Assembly (NCBI GenBank): GCA_019745975.1
Contig: JAIESQ010000055.1
Span: 1-64,000, forward strand
DNA: 64,000 nucleotides
Source of the DNA: Pirellulales bacterium
Lineage (GTDB): Bacteria; Planctomycetota; Planctomycetia; Pirellulales; JAEUIK01
Reading direction: 5' to 3'
Shown: positions 42,997 to 54,405 of the stretch, one piece after another
Layout of the letters: every line of letters starts with the position of its first letter
Position numbering within the stretch: the first letter of the stretch is position 1
Made by a program: the position numbers and the translations under genes
The notes under the pieces: model-generated
Database searches by the model: none
What the model was told of the DNA's origin: nothing
The model's input: only the letters and a program-made list of their open reading frames with translations

Positions 42997-43350
42997 TCAG
43001 CTAAAGAAGTTCTCGCCAAACCAGTTGATGGCGGGACGCGTCTGCACTTCCATATCCCCGTTGACTCTGGTTTGGCAGGCCAGGCGGCGCCGGTCCTCGT
43101 AGGCTGGATCGAGGAACATCAGCGACATGCGGAGCCGCAGCCGCTCCCACCAACCCATCGGACTGGCGTTCTCCCGACCTTTGTTGACCAGCAGGCAGCA
43201 AGACCCGCACGTGCCCCAACCGTGGCAATTCAGGTATTTGTCTGGACCTTGGTAAATCTGAACGCCCGCTTCCATGGCGACTTTGCGCAGGTTGACCCCC
43301 TCGGGAACTTGAACCTGCTTTTTCTCGTTGACGAAGTTGACCAGTGGCAT
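42997..43350 (-). CDS. 2Fe-2S ferredoxin
   Basis: A 117-residue protein from ATG 43350. A beta-grasp core (MPLVNFVNEKKQVQVPEGVN) is followed by the cluster motif NCHGWGTCGSC, giving C-x5-C-x2-C spacing as in adrenodoxin-type ferredoxins. The fourth Cys lies in RRRLACQTRV. Between them a 35-residue segment (SPMGWWERLRLRMSLMFLDP) is unusually aromatic and basic. It carries electrons between unknown partners. Monocistronic by position. Confidence 0.88.
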   Translation of the reverse strand: MPLVNFVNEKKQVQVPEGVNLRKVAMEAGVQIYQGPDKYLNCHGWGTCGSCCLLVNKGRENASPMGWWERLRLRMSLMFLDPAYEDRRRLACQTRVNGDMEVQTRPAINWFGENFFS

Positions 43351-43674
43351 CGAATCTACGGCTCCCGGTGACTTTGGCGGGCGCTGCCGTCGGAGGGTAG
43401 CTGGCGGCCGCCGGCGCTTGGAAGTGTTGGATTTTAGTGGCCGACGCCGCAAGAATCTATGTCGGGTGCGACAACTTGATCCACCCCTGCCCTCCGGAAG
43501 GATCGGCGGTTTGCTGGAAACCGGTGTTTGTCGCTGGACCGACTACGCGGGGCTGGCCGATACCATGCTGCGCTGGGACTTTGTCGGGGGTGCTAGGCAA
43601 CCGTGGCCGCGCCCGATCGGCGCGGCATCCATGAGCTGGTTCGATCCAGATTAGCCCACTTGAAAGGCGCCGCG
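43351..43674. other. intergenic region, nothing assigned
   Basis: About 320 bp between the divergent ferredoxin and small-protein genes. A 65-codon frame at 43437-43634 has no ribosome binding site and no domain character. No repeat or RNA was recognised. Confidence 0.4.
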
Positions 43675-43935
43675 ATGGCCGAACGGACGCGTTACCAGGA
43701 AAAGGTGATCCGCAATTACTACCAGAACCAGGACGCCATCCTGTTGCAGCGGTTGGGCGAGCAGGTCACTAATCTCTACCTGGCAGAAGGCAAGGCTCGT
43801 CAGAAACTATGGAAGACGATCTCAGTGTCGCTGGAAAAGCTGAAGGTCCCGGCCAGCCGCATCAGCCAGCTCGTCAAGCAGGACGACGCCGCGCTCTTGG
43901 CCAAGCTGCTTGAGGAGCTGCTGGCCAAGTCGTAG
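43675..43935 (+). CDS. small helical protein of unknown function, probably planctomycete-specific
   Basis: An 86-residue protein from ATG 43675 with GAAAGG 9 nt upstream. It is nearly all alpha-helical and charged, beginning MAERTRYQEKVIRNYYQNQD and ending LLEELLAKS. The segment KLWKTISVSLEKLKVPASRI is basic and amphipathic. No catalytic motif. Strong third-position bias supports a real gene. I recall close relatives only from planctomycetes; it may bind protein or nucleic acid (inference). Confidence 0.7.
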   Translation: MAERTRYQEKVIRNYYQNQDAILLQRLGEQVTNLYLAEGKARQKLWKTISVSLEKLKVPASRISQLVKQDDAALLAKLLEELLAKS

Positions 43936-43950
43936 CAGAGCTGGGCGGCG

Positions 43951-44754
43951 CTACTCGACCACGACCCCGTCCAACCCTTCTTCTTCGAGCGGGAATCGTG
44001 GATCCATCCGCTCGAGCGTCTCGCGCACGATCCGGCTCACGACCAGATCGCGACGCCACTTGGTGTTCGCGGGAATGATGTACCACGGCGCGTGCTCCGT
44101 GCTGGTGCGGCCGATCGCGTCACCGTAGGCTTGCTGGAAGTTGTCCCACAATTTGCGGTCGTCGAGATCGCCGACGCGGAATTTCCATCGCTTGTCGGGA
44201 TCGTCGAGCCGCGATTGCAAACGCTCGCGCTGTTCGTCCTTGCTGATATGTAGAAAGCACTTGACGATTGTCGTGCCGCTATGGACTAACAAGCGCTCGA
44301 AGCCATTGATGGCCTTGAACCGCAGCTTCCATGCGCGCTTGGGGGCGAGCTTGCGCACGCGGACGGTGACGATGTCTTCGTAGTGCGAGCGGTTAAAAAT
44401 GCCGATCCGCCCGCGGGCTGGCACTTCGCGATGAATGCGCCAGAGAAAATCGTGGTCGCGTTCGGTTTCAGTGGGCGCTTTGAAGGGGACGACATCACAC
44501 AACAGCGGATTAAAACCGCGCAGCGCATGCCGTATCGTGCCGTCCTTGCCTGATGTGTCCATACCTTGTAGCACGATGAGCAGCGCCTGCCGGTGTTCGG
44601 CATATAGCCGGCTAGCCAGGTGCTCCATGGCGCGGACGTTCTTGTCCAACTCCGCTTCGGCTTCGGCGCGATCCGCGGCACCGGCGTGAAAGTCGGGATC
44701 GAAGTCGCCAAGGTCAACAGCCGTGTCCGGCTCGATCTTAATAGGCTGAGACAT
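43951..44754 (-). CDS. ppk2: polyphosphate kinase 2 family protein
   Basis: A 267-residue protein from ATG 44754; upstream codons to 44817 look non-coding. PPK2 enzymes move phosphate between polyphosphate and nucleoside mono- or diphosphates in the cytosol. The Walker A motif is LQGMDTSGKDGTIRHALRG (residues about 63-81), followed by lid-region motifs IFNRSHYEDIVTVRV and FLHISKDEQRERLQ. The WYIIPANTKWRRDLVVSRI segment is typical of the C-terminal part. Whether it acts on AMP or ADP/GDP (class I-III) cannot be decided by eye. Confidence 0.9.
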   Translation of the reverse strand: MSQPIKIEPDTAVDLGDFDPDFHAGAADRAEAEAELDKNVRAMEHLASRLYAEHRQALLIVLQGMDTSGKDGTIRHALRGFNPLLCDVVPFKAPTETERDHDFLWRIHREVPARGRIGIFNRSHYEDIVTVRVRKLAPKRAWKLRFKAINGFERLLVHSGTTIVKCFLHISKDEQRERLQSRLDDPDKRWKFRVGDLDDRKLWDNFQQAYGDAIGRTSTEHAPWYIIPANTKWRRDLVVSRIVRETLERMDPRFPLEEEGLDGVVVE

Positions 44755-44988
44755 GGTGCCTAGTTCCAGCGATCCCGCGGCGGTGACACTGCTGCCGACT
44801 TTCCGACGGCGCAACAAAAAGCCGCCACGCAGCCACCCGTTGGACCCTATTCGGCGTGGCTACGTGACGGCTATCAAGGTAGTCGGAGACGGGGGTCGTG
44901 GGGAGAGCCCGCCCCCCGGGGGCTCTCCCACACGTCGCCTCGATCGAAGAGAATCGGCTTGCTTTGCGGCGCTGGGCGATGCAACCGC

Positions 44989-45369
44989 TTATCGTGCAGA
45001 GTTAGCGCCGGCCATGCTCAGCACAGTCGCACGGCGCTCGACGATGCGGCTCGACAGCCCCTGCGTCAAGCGCGGTTGTCGCTTCGGTGCTGTCGATTCG
45101 CGGTCGTCGGCCGGGTCGGCCAAGGCGAATGAAACGTCGACCCGCGGCAAAGTGGTCTGCTGACCTACCGCGGCCCGAACGGGCTCGGGCTCGCGTTCCA
45201 TTTCGACCGCAGCTACGGGAAGCGTTGGCAATTCGGCACGCACGACGCGCACCGACCGCGGCGCGTCGATACCAACGCGGACGGCTTGACCCTGCACGCG
45301 CAAGATCGTGATCACAATGTTGTCGCCAACGCGAATCTGCTCCCGCACCTTCCGTGTAAGCACCAGCAT
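44989..45369 (-). CDS. csrA: CsrA carbon storage regulator with long C-terminal tail
   Basis: A 126-residue protein from ATG 45369 with AAAGGAGAG just upstream. Residues 1-50 are a standard CsrA fold: [20 protein letters not shown], then [18 protein letters not shown] with the RNA-binding Arg44. Typical CsrA ends near residue 60-65; here about 65 more residues follow, Arg/Pro/Ala-rich with no visible domain. CsrA binds GGA motifs in mRNA leaders and represses translation. The AGGA in its own Shine-Dalgarno could allow autoregulation. No fliW or flagellar gene is adjacent, although CsrA is often flagellum-linked. Confidence 0.88.
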   Translation of the reverse strand: MLVLTRKVREQIRVGDNIVITILRVQGQAVRVGIDAPRSVRVVRAELPTLPVAAVEMEREPEPVRAAVGQQTTLPRVDVSFALADPADDRESTAPKRQPRLTQGLSSRIVERRATVLSMAGANSAR

Positions 45370-45763
45370 GGCAGGCTCTCCTTTGCACTGACGCGTCGGC
45401 GAAACAAGTTCGGCGACGCCCACAACCCCCTGGTTGCCAGTCACCCCTGACTGGTTGACATTTGTTCCCTAAGCAGAGACTGTGCCAAAGTGAGATCTTC
45501 GGCGCCGATCGCCCGAGCTGTTCGGATCACAAGGCGTTTTCATCAAAAGGATTACGGATAAACCTGACGTGCGAAAACTGCCCTTGACCTGGTAGCGCAA
45601 GTGTACACCCGTTTACAAACCGGTTGTAAAAGCTGTCCCGATTATGCGGCGCAGACTCCCAAACTTCCTGGACTGCCCAGTCGGTGCAAGCAGCTTCGCC
45701 GTGACGACGACCGAAAGGCATCGAGAACCGGACGCTCGCGTCATGGTCGCGTCGGTGCCGCTT
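45370..45763. other. non-coding region upstream of csrA and downstream of dnaE2
   Basis: About 390 bp. It holds a perfect inverted repeat TTTACAA-ACCGG-TTGTAAA (45612-45630), listed separately. On the minus strand TTTACA is followed after 17 nt by TGTACA, a weak promoter candidate for csrA. CCAGTCA-GGGG-TGACTGG is a hairpin in the csrA leader (45434-45451). No coding frame is convincing. Confidence 0.4.
45612..45630. promoter_or_regulatory. operator-like palindrome upstream of csrA
   Basis: Perfect 7-bp arms TTTACAA and TTGTAAA with a 5-nt centre, AT-rich against the GC-rich surroundings. It lies about 245 bp upstream of the csrA start and about 135 bp beyond the dnaE2 stop. The shape suits a dimeric regulator site; no regulator can be named. 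Confidence 0.35.
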
Positions 45764-49141
<3,378 letters not shown>

Positions 49142-49157
49142 TGATAGGATCGTTCGT

Positions 49158-49305
49158 GTGCCACTGTTTGCCTGGCGAGGACATCGTAGCGACTGCAACC
49201 GACACGCGCCGCCCGGCAAGCAGTGCCGAGGAAAGCTCTGCACTGCTTGGCGGCCGGCGCCATCGCACAAGTCCGTCGTCCGGCATGGCCGCCAAGCAGT
49301 GGCAC
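49158..49305. repeat. cluster of GTGCCACTGCTTGGC-type palindromes
   Basis: Between mutT and dnaE2: GTGCCACTGTTTGCC (49158-49172), GGCAAGCAGTGC (49215-49226) nearly complementary to GCACTGCTTGGC (49240-49251), and GGCCGCCAAGCAGTGGCAC (49287-49305). These arms can pair with each other in several ways. The cluster covers nearly the whole intergenic gap and the dnaE2 upstream region. Confidence 0.6.
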
Positions 49306-49326
49306 TCTGAAGCGGCCACTAACATT

Positions 49327-49731
49327 CTATCGCGCGGCGTTGCCGGTCGACGTCACCAGCCGCTCGATCAGTTGGCGATTCGCGTCGGGAAACTGGTACC
49401 GCGATAACTCGCCGCGCGGCACCCAGCGAAACGGCGCGCGCGGCTCAACCGCCGCATCGACCAACTGGCAAGCGAAAAATCGCAATTCCAATCGGCCGTA
49501 ATCGTAGTCGTGCAGCTCCGCGGGATACTCCGACGAGACTTGCACTGCCAGTCCGGTCTCTTCCCAACATTCGCGCACGGCCGCGGCGGCTGGAGTTTCA
49601 TCGGCGTGAATCTTGCCACCGGGGAATTCCCAATAACCACCTAGCGGCACGTCGGGTGGGCGGCGTCCGATCAGATACTCCCCCGCGCGCTCGACCACCG
49701 CCACCGCGATGCGCGTGACCTCGCCGCTCAC
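49327..49731 (-). CDS. mutT: NUDIX hydrolase, MutT/8-oxo-dGTP diphosphatase-like
   Basis: A 134-residue protein from GTG 49731, which overlaps the stop of the upstream redoxin gene (GTGA). The Nudix box is complete: GGKIHADETPAAAAVRECWE followed by ETGL, preceded by YWEFP. Length and the YWEFPGGK context match MutT, which removes 8-oxo-dGTP from the nucleotide pool. Its neighbour dnaE2 on the same strand is an error-prone polymerase, but a repeat cluster separates them. Translation is probably coupled to the redoxin gene. Confidence 0.9.
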   Translation of the reverse strand: MSGEVTRIAVAVVERAGEYLIGRRPPDVPLGGYWEFPGGKIHADETPAAAAVRECWEETGLAVQVSSEYPAELHDYDYGRLELRFFACQLVDAAVEPRAPFRWVPRGELSRYQFPDANRQLIERLVTSTGNAAR

Positions 49732-50381
49732 GGGCGGCGCTCACGCGCGTAGCGCACGCGGCACCCGCGGGCGACGGTTTCCGTCGTCGCCGGCTTGTTA
49801 CCCGCGAGGGTCGCTTCAATCGCCGGCTTGAGATAGGTCACCGTCACCATGTCCGGATTGCTGTTATCGTCCATCCCACCCATGTAAACGATCTTGCGGT
49901 CGCGATCGAGCACGAAGAACTCGGGGGTGAAGTTCGCGCCATAGGCGCGGGCGATCTGTTGCGATTCATCATACAGATACGGAAATGGGAATCCCTTCTT
50001 CTCGGCACGCTCCTTCATCCTTTCGAGACTGTCTTCCTTGATGCGATTGACGTTGATCGCCACGAGCGCCGCCTTGCCGTCGGGGCCGGCGAATTCCTTG
50101 GCGATGGCGATGATGCGGTCCTCGTAGTCGATCGCGATCGGGCAACTGTTGCACGTAAAGACAACGACCACAACTTGTTTGTCGGCCAGATCGGCGAGCG
50201 AATGGTCGCGACCATCGACTCCCGGCAACTTGGACCAACTCGGCGCCGGATCGCCAATGTTTAGGACGTCGTTGTATTGGCCGGCCGTCGCCAGGCTTGC
50301 TGTAACAAGCGCTGTGTAAAACCAGATTGAACTCACCCAGTACGGTCGGCCACGCCGTGCCAATGATGTAGTTTCGATCAT
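49728..50381 (-). CDS. secreted redoxin/thioredoxin-fold protein
   Basis: A 217-residue protein from ATG 50381 with AGGAG upstream. A hydrophobic segment (SSIWFYTALVTASLATAG) serves as export signal or anchor. The redoxin domain runs from about residue 40: NIGDPAPSWSKLPGVDG, then VVVVFTCNSCPIAIDYEDRI with a C-x2-C motif. PYLYDESQQIARAYGANFTP holds the cis-Pro loop, and FVLDRDRKIVYMGGMDDN follows. It resembles AhpC/TSA-type thiol proteins seen in planctomycetes. It is the first gene of a coupled pair with mutT, suggesting a shared oxidative-stress theme (inference). Confidence 0.87.
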   Translation of the reverse strand: MIETTSLARRGRPYWVSSIWFYTALVTASLATAGQYNDVLNIGDPAPSWSKLPGVDGRDHSLADLADKQVVVVVFTCNSCPIAIDYEDRIIAIAKEFAGPDGKAALVAINVNRIKEDSLERMKERAEKKGFPFPYLYDESQQIARAYGANFTPEFFVLDRDRKIVYMGGMDDNSNPDMVTVTYLKPAIEATLAGNKPATTETVARGCRVRYARERRP

Positions 50382-50744
50382 GCTAGCAACTCCTGCGGTC
50401 CCGCGGATTTCCCTCGAATTTAACCGAAGCTTGGCCTCTTCGCACACGAGTTCACCGGGGGAAGGGGCACTGGACAGCGTTTCATGAAAACCCAGTGAAG
50501 TAGGCATCTCCGTGGCCGGCGACCTTGACACTTCGGATTCGCTCGCACTAGATTCAACCGTGTGGCAACTGGCTCGGCAATGCGTGCAAGGTTGTTGAAG
50601 CCAACTCGCTGCCGGGCAACTACCGCTCAACGCTGATATTCTCCACTTGGTTTGGTGGTTGCCAGCGGTCGGAAGCGGGCATGCTTGTTCCGATGACTCT
50701 CACGCATCGGAGACGGCCCGCTCTATCGCAAGGACGTGCCGACG
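50382..50744. other. intergenic region between divergent redoxin and BON genes
   Basis: About 360 bp holding a good plus-strand promoter candidate (50525-50554, listed separately). The rest has no open frame with coding character and no repeat that I recognise. Confidence 0.4.
50525..50554 (+). promoter_or_regulatory. sigma-70 type promoter upstream of BON genes
   Basis: Perfect -35 TTGACA (50525-50530), 18-nt spacer, then TAGATT (50549-50554) with four matches to TATAAT. Transcription would begin near 50561, about 185 nt before the first BON gene. Confidence 0.5.
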
Positions 50745-50969
50745 ATGATTACGATCAGACCAGATCAGAGTGTTCAGATCGAGTTGGTGCGCACTGCCCT
50801 GGCGACTAGCTCCATCTTCGATCTGCGTCAGTTGTTCGTTGTCGAAACCGACGATGGGCTGACGCTCCGCGGGTCGGTATCGAGCTACTACCACAAGCAG
50901 CTCGCGCAGGAGACCGCCCTGGCCGTCGCGGACATGCCCTTGGTCAACGACATTGCCGTCGCTGAGTAG
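50745..50969 (+). CDS. small BON-domain-like protein
   Basis: A 74-residue protein from ATG 50745, with AAGGA about 10 nt upstream. The sequence RTALATSSIFDLRQLFVVET, then LTLRGSVSSYYHKQLAQETA fits one BON domain (alpha-beta-beta-alpha-beta). BON domains bind phospholipid surfaces or hydrophobic ligands. There is no signal peptide, so it is cytosolic unless associated. It is followed by a second BON-like gene with the shared motif YHKQLAQ, indicating duplication. Confidence 0.65.
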   Translation: MITIRPDQSVQIELVRTALATSSIFDLRQLFVVETDDGLTLRGSVSSYYHKQLAQETALAVADMPLVNDIAVAE

Positions 50970-51012
50970 GATTTCGCACGGTCGCGGCCAGAAACAATTT
51001 GTGATACCGATC

Positions 51013-51306
51013 ATGGACGAGCGTGCGACGCAGATGGCGAAGTTCGCGGCGGGTGAATTGCCGCCGCCACGGGATGGCGCCGATCAATTGGCAACCGATC
51101 TTGCGCGGCTCATTCTGAACGAATCCAACGGCCACGTCCGCGAGCTGGTCGTCGAGATTCATCCGGGCTGTGTGGTGCTGGCAGGACGCGCGCCGAGCTT
51201 CTATCACAAGCAACTCGCACAACACGCCGTGATGAAGCGTCTGGGCAATCGACAGCTTGAGAATCGCATCAAAGTCGTCTGGTCGGCTGCTGCGTTTCTC
51301 GATTGA
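51013..51306 (+). CDS. second small BON-domain-like protein
   Basis: A 97-residue protein from ATG 51013; GTG 51001 and TTG 50953 are in-frame alternatives and no good ribosome binding site decides the start. The BON-like core is HVRELVVEIHPGCVVLAGRA, then SFYHKQLAQHAVMKRLG. YHKQLAQ is shared with the preceding gene, suggesting tandem duplication followed by divergence. The N-terminal 35 residues are longer than in its neighbour. Function unknown. Confidence 0.6.
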   Translation: MDERATQMAKFAAGELPPPRDGADQLATDLARLILNESNGHVRELVVEIHPGCVVLAGRAPSFYHKQLAQHAVMKRLGNRQLENRIKVVWSAAAFLD

Positions 51307-51368
51307 TGCGCTGCGCGCTCACCGTGCCGCAGCAAGCGCCACTACCGCGCGATCCGTTGTCTCACTCT

Positions 51369-52517
51369 TCACGCCGCGGCGGCGCTGACCGTAAGCAGTT
51401 GTTGCACCGCGCCCAGCACTTCGGCCACGGTCAACTCGCGCATGCAGCGATGGTGCCCCAACGGGCAGACGCGCTTCTGGCACGGTCCGCACGGCACGCT
51501 GCGCTGCAAGTCCACGGCGCGTGGGTGATAATTTTCGCTCCAGGCGCGATGCGTTGGACCGAAGAGTGAGACCGTGGGAATGCCCAGCGCGGCGGCTAGA
51601 TGCCGCGGCCCGCTGTCAGTAGTGACCAGCAAGCGGCAACGTCGCAGCGCGGCCTTGGTAAGCCCCAGGCCGAGCGGTTCGTCGGCCAACGACTTCACCC
51701 GCGGCGATGCCGACTTGGCCGTGATCGTGTGAGCCAGCTCACGTTCTTGCGGGCCGCAGAGGACCAACACGTCGTGAGCCAGCGTTTGCACGATCGTCCG
51801 TGCGAGCGCGACGAAATACTCGAGCGGCCAGAGCTTCGCGGCACCAAAGGCTCCGCTTGAGTTCAACGCCAAGACCGGTCGACCGGAGTCCAAGCCAAGC
51901 CGCCGCCAGGCGTCGGCCGCTGCCCGCTCGTCGGCAGCCGTCGTCGCAAGTTCCAGGCGAGGCGATTCGACAGGGCAATCGAGCGCATAAGCCAGGGCGA
52001 GATAATCATCCAATACCGGTGAGGGCTTCCAACGCGTGCGGCGCCACCAGCGACCATCGACCGGTTCTCGCATTTGATGCAGCCGCGTCGTCAATAGCGG
52101 GCCACGGCCGTAGCGAACATAGCCGATACGCCGTCGCGCTCCACTGGCCCAGGCCCACATCGCGGTGCGAAACGAGTTGCTAAACAACAGCGCCGCGTCG
52201 AGTCGAGCTGCGCGCAGCCGAATCCCAAAGGGGAGACCGCGGCTACGGAGATCTCCGCCGCGCGGGTCGAAGTCGATCAACTCGTCGAGCCAGGACGTGC
52301 CTGCCAGTAAATCGCGCAAGAATGAGCGCCCCACGCCGATCAGCCTGGCGGCCGGATACCGTTTCCGCAGCGCTCGCAATGCTGGGGTGGCCATAGCGGC
52401 GTCGCCAACCCAATTCGGCAGGAACAATCCGATCCGCTCAGCGTCTAGGTGGGTCGATGATTCGGGCGTGCGATCCCCAGGGGAACAAAGTGCGCCAGCA
52501 TCGGAATCGGTCGACAT
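51369..52517 (-). CDS. waaF: lipopolysaccharide heptosyltransferase-like glycosyltransferase (GT9)
   Basis: A 382-residue protein from ATG 52517 (GTG 52523 is also open). The GT9 start is FLPNWVGDAAMATPALRALR. The donor-binding C-terminal half has LLVTTDSGPRHLAAALGIPT and VSLFGPTHRAWSENYHP, both diagnostic of ADP-heptose:LPS heptosyltransferases. CGPCQKRVCPLGHHRCM near the end is a Cys-rich segment also seen in WaaF-type proteins. It follows hldE by 12 nt on the same strand, so donor synthesis and transfer are co-encoded. Acceptor is presumably lipid A core. Confidence 0.9.
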   Translation of the reverse strand: MSTDSDAGALCSPGDRTPESSTHLDAERIGLFLPNWVGDAAMATPALRALRKRYPAARLIGVGRSFLRDLLAGTSWLDELIDFDPRGGDLRSRGLPFGIRLRAARLDAALLFSNSFRTAMWAWASGARRRIGYVRYGRGPLLTTRLHQMREPVDGRWWRRTRWKPSPVLDDYLALAYALDCPVESPRLELATTAADERAAADAWRRLGLDSGRPVLALNSSGAFGAAKLWPLEYFVALARTIVQTLAHDVLVLCGPQERELAHTITAKSASPRVKSLADEPLGLGLTKAALRRCRLLVTTDSGPRHLAAALGIPTVSLFGPTHRAWSENYHPRAVDLQRSVPCGPCQKRVCPLGHHRCMRELTVAEVLGAVQQLLTVSAAAA

Positions 52518-52529
52518 GCCCACGGATCC

Positions 52530-54128
52530 CTATGCAGCCGAGCGCTGGGCATCGCCGGAGGGCGCGGTGCCGTGAGCGAAGTGGTCGTTCGTCGCCGTGC
52601 TTTTGTCATGTCGGGCGGCGATGCTCTTCAAGATGTTCGTGGTCGAGACACCTTCAATCGCGCCGGTCACGGTTACCTGGCCGCCATAGGCCGCGACGAC
52701 CTCATGGCCGACAACCTGGTCGGGAGTATAAGTGCCCCCTTTGACGAGGACGTCGGGACGAATCTGACGGAGCAATTCGTGCGGCGTATCCTCGTCGAAC
52801 ACGAGCACGTAGTCGACGACGGCCAGGGCCGCGAGCATCGCAGCGCGGTCGGCCTGGCAGATAACCGGGCGCGATTCTCCCTTGAGCTTGTGGACGCTGG
52901 CGTCGCTGTTGATCGCCACAATAAGGCGATCGCCCAAGCGGCGCGCCTGTTCGAGGTAGCTCACGTGGCCGACGTGCAACAGATCGAAGCAGCCGTTGGT
53001 CAGCACAACACGTTGGCCCGCGGCGCGATGCGCCTCGGCAGCCGCGATCATTTGCGGACGCGTAACAATCTTGCCGGCCGACGACACTTCGCGCTCGGCC
53101 AACACGGCCCGGATTTCGCTCCGCTCGACGATCGCCACGCCCACCTTGCCAACCTCGAGCCCCGCGGCGACGTTTCCCAGCTCGATGGCTTGCGCGGCAG
53201 TCGCGCCGCCAGCCAGGGCCACGCCGATCATCGCCAGCACCATGTCACCGGCACCAGTAATGTCGTATACGGCGCGCGCTTGAGTGGGAAACACCTGACC
53301 AGTCAGATCTTTGGCAACGTCGCCGCCGGCGGGCGCTGCCGATCGTGCCGCCGCCACGAGCGCCATGCCATCGCGATCGAGTGTGATGATCGCCATGTCC
53401 ATGTCGAGCGTATCGCGGAGCTGTCGACCTGCCCGGAACGCATCGGCGGACGCCACAATCTTGATGCCGGTGGCCAGCTCGGCTTCTAGCCGATTGGGTG
53501 TCATCGTGGTCACGCCGCGATAGCGCTGATAGTCGACGCCCCGCGCTGGGTCGACGATCACCGGCACGCCGGCCTGGCGCGCGGAGTCGACCACCGCGCC
53601 GAGCAGCGCGGGCGTGCAGACACCCTTGTTGTAGTCCGAGATCAGGATCATCTGGAACTGCGGGATAGTCGGCAGGATCTGATCGAGGAGTTGTCGTTCG
53701 CACTTACGCGGCAACGGATCGCAGACCTCGCGATCAACGCGCAGCATTTGATGCGGGTGGCGATTCGCAGCGCGGCCGATGAACCGCTCCTTGACCGTAG
53801 TGGGGCGGCAGGCATCGACGATTACCGCCGATGTGTCTGAGCCGGCGGCGCCCAGCAAGGCCACGAGCTCGCGACCATCGGCGTCAGAACCGATTGCGCC
53901 GGCGCAGGTGACCTGGGCCTCGAGCCCGCCCAGCATGTTGCAGACATTAGCCGCGCCGCCGAGCCGGGCCTCGCGGTGATCGGTGCGCAGCAGAATGACC
54001 GGCGCTTCCTGGCTGACGCGCTCGGCATTCCCCCACGTATAGCGATCGAGAATCAGATCTCCGACCACCAAGACGCGTGGGCGCCCCAAGGCATCGAACG
54101 TTTCCAATAGGCTTGCGTGATTTGCCAT
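52530..54128 (-). CDS. hldE: bifunctional heptose-7-phosphate kinase/adenylyltransferase
   Basis: A 532-residue protein from ATG 54128. It makes ADP-heptose in two of its steps. The N-terminal PfkB kinase has VLVVGDLILDRYTWG and ARLGGAANVCNMLGGL, with the catalytic DITGAGDMVLAMIGVAL near residue 260. The C-terminal nucleotidyltransferase has VLTNGCFDLLHVGHVSYLEQ with the HxGH motif, and VDYVLVFDEDTPHELL. Both halves and the linker match HldE. Next to a heptosyltransferase gene and opposite lpxK across one plus-strand gene. No gmhA/gmhB/hldD lies in the window. Confidence 0.95.
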   Translation of the reverse strand: MANHASLLETFDALGRPRVLVVGDLILDRYTWGNAERVSQEAPVILLRTDHREARLGGAANVCNMLGGLEAQVTCAGAIGSDADGRELVALLGAAGSDTSAVIVDACRPTTVKERFIGRAANRHPHQMLRVDREVCDPLPRKCERQLLDQILPTIPQFQMILISDYNKGVCTPALLGAVVDSARQAGVPVIVDPARGVDYQRYRGVTTMTPNRLEAELATGIKIVASADAFRAGRQLRDTLDMDMAIITLDRDGMALVAAARSAAPAGGDVAKDLTGQVFPTQARAVYDITGAGDMVLAMIGVALAGGATAAQAIELGNVAAGLEVGKVGVAIVERSEIRAVLAEREVSSAGKIVTRPQMIAAAEAHRAAGQRVVLTNGCFDLLHVGHVSYLEQARRLGDRLIVAINSDASVHKLKGESRPVICQADRAAMLAALAVVDYVLVFDEDTPHELLRQIRPDVLVKGGTYTPDQVVGHEVVAAYGGQVTVTGAIEGVSTTNILKSIAARHDKSTATNDHFAHGTAPSGDAQRSAA

Positions 54129-54405
54129 CGCTCCGCCGTCATCCATGACTGCGAGACTGGTAACTTCCGGGAGAAGCGGCGGGATTTATACTCCTGGCAC
54201 GGCCAATGGCAAAGACGAACCGAACCAGCCGGTAACCAGGCCCGAAATCGGCCGCATTTGCGATGCTAGCAGTCGCCGCGCCGCGTGACTCAGCGGCGGC
54301 TGAACTTTGACAGGCGCCACTGTTGGTCGAACAAGACGGTGGCGAGTATTGTCTGGCTTGAGGGCAACGCACCCGACCATCTGCACGACAACCGGAACCG
54401 ACGAC

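Noticed and set aside
44901-44929. Perfect 10-bp GC hairpin after csrA as an intrinsic terminator
   Set aside because: GGGAGAGCCC pairs with GGGCTCTCCC, but no T-run follows on either strand. It is more likely another palindromic repeat.
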